64,000 bases of DNA from Bacteroides sedimenti (GTDB lineage Bacteria; Bacteroidota; Bacteroidia; Bacteroidales; Bacteroidaceae). This document shows, piece after piece, positions 63,971 through 64,000 of the stretch (position 1 is the first letter of the stretch; every line of letters begins with the position of its first letter). Position numbers and translations under genes: made by a program. The stretch lies in the NCBI RefSeq assembly GCF_040365225.1, contig NZ_AP028055.1, positions 2,604,001 to 2,668,000 of the forward strand, given 5' to 3'. The notes under the pieces are model-generated. The model was not told the origin of the DNA, did no database searches, and saw only the letters and a list, made by a program, of their open reading frames with translations.

Positions 63971-64000
63971 ATGAGAAAGGAAGATAAACAAACAGCAATT
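63971..64000 (+). CDS. rplJ: 50S ribosomal protein L10, N-terminus only (cut by window edge)
   Basis: Ten codons (MRKEDKQTAI) at the window end. The call rests on position after rplK-rplA and on a start resembling L10 in this phylum. A Shine-Dalgarno sequence AAAAGGAGG (63958-63966) lies just before the ATG. Confidence 0.75.
   Translation, partial: MRKEDKQTAI

Overview
The window is chromosomal DNA from a member of the Bacteroidales, most likely Bacteroides or a close relative. The evidence is a Bacteroides-like 16S rRNA, promoters of the Bacteroidetes type (TTTG, about 19 bp, then TAnnTTTG), AT-rich spacers, few Shine-Dalgarno sequences, ribosomal proteins L36 and S14 of the zinc-free type, and a lipoprotein/outer-membrane repertoire typical of the phylum. 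Species cannot be fixed from the sequence alone.

Layout. Positions 1-3200 hold the 5' part of an rRNA operon read leftwards (16S, tRNA-Ile, tRNA-Ala, start of 23S) with two tandem promoters. Positions 3200-6250 form an unusual 3-kb stretch without an intact gene. It contains degenerate tandem repeats, two oppositely oriented copies of a palindromic element, a stop-interrupted reading frame and the C-terminal remnant of an IS3-type transposase. Positions 6250-12900 are a leftward drug/solvent efflux operon: a TetR regulator, TolC-like channel, membrane-fusion lipoprotein, RND pump and a small PII-like protein. Then come a MetY-type sulfhydrylase, followed by a decayed copy of its own 3' end, and a formiminotetrahydrofolate cyclodeaminase-like protein.

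Positions 15550-24600 hold a complete Kdp potassium-uptake locus of unusual design: an NtrC-type sigma-54 activator, a 31-codon membrane peptide, KdpF, KdpA, KdpB, KdpC, a KdpD half with no kinase, and a separate membrane histidine kinase. After a glycine-zipper envelope protein, a membrane-anchored MutS-like ATPase and a small membrane protein, positions 28100-46100 carry one long leftward cluster that joins the str, S10, spc and alpha operons (rpsL to rplQ, with secY, map, infA and rpoA). EF-Tu is absent from it.

Positions 46275-58440 are ordinary envelope and housekeeping genes: a DUF3467 protein, an outer-membrane barrel, PriA, a low-molecular-weight phosphatase, a PgpH-type 7TM-HD phosphodiesterase (c-di-AMP), GltX, the Kdo transferase, a gamma-carbonic-anhydrase-like protein and aminopeptidase P. 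From 58615 to the end a rightward translation cluster runs rpsU, a Xer-type recombinase, hpf, tRNA-Thr-Tyr-Gly-Thr, tuf, tRNA-Trp, secE, nusG, rplK, rplA and the first codons of rplJ.

Most of the window is conserved housekeeping DNA. The parts that most merit a second look are the decayed repeat-rich island at 3.4-5.8 kb, the split KdpD/NtrC control of kdp with its extra small peptide, the metY 3' remnant, and the selective appearance of Shine-Dalgarno sequences on a few ribosomal genes.
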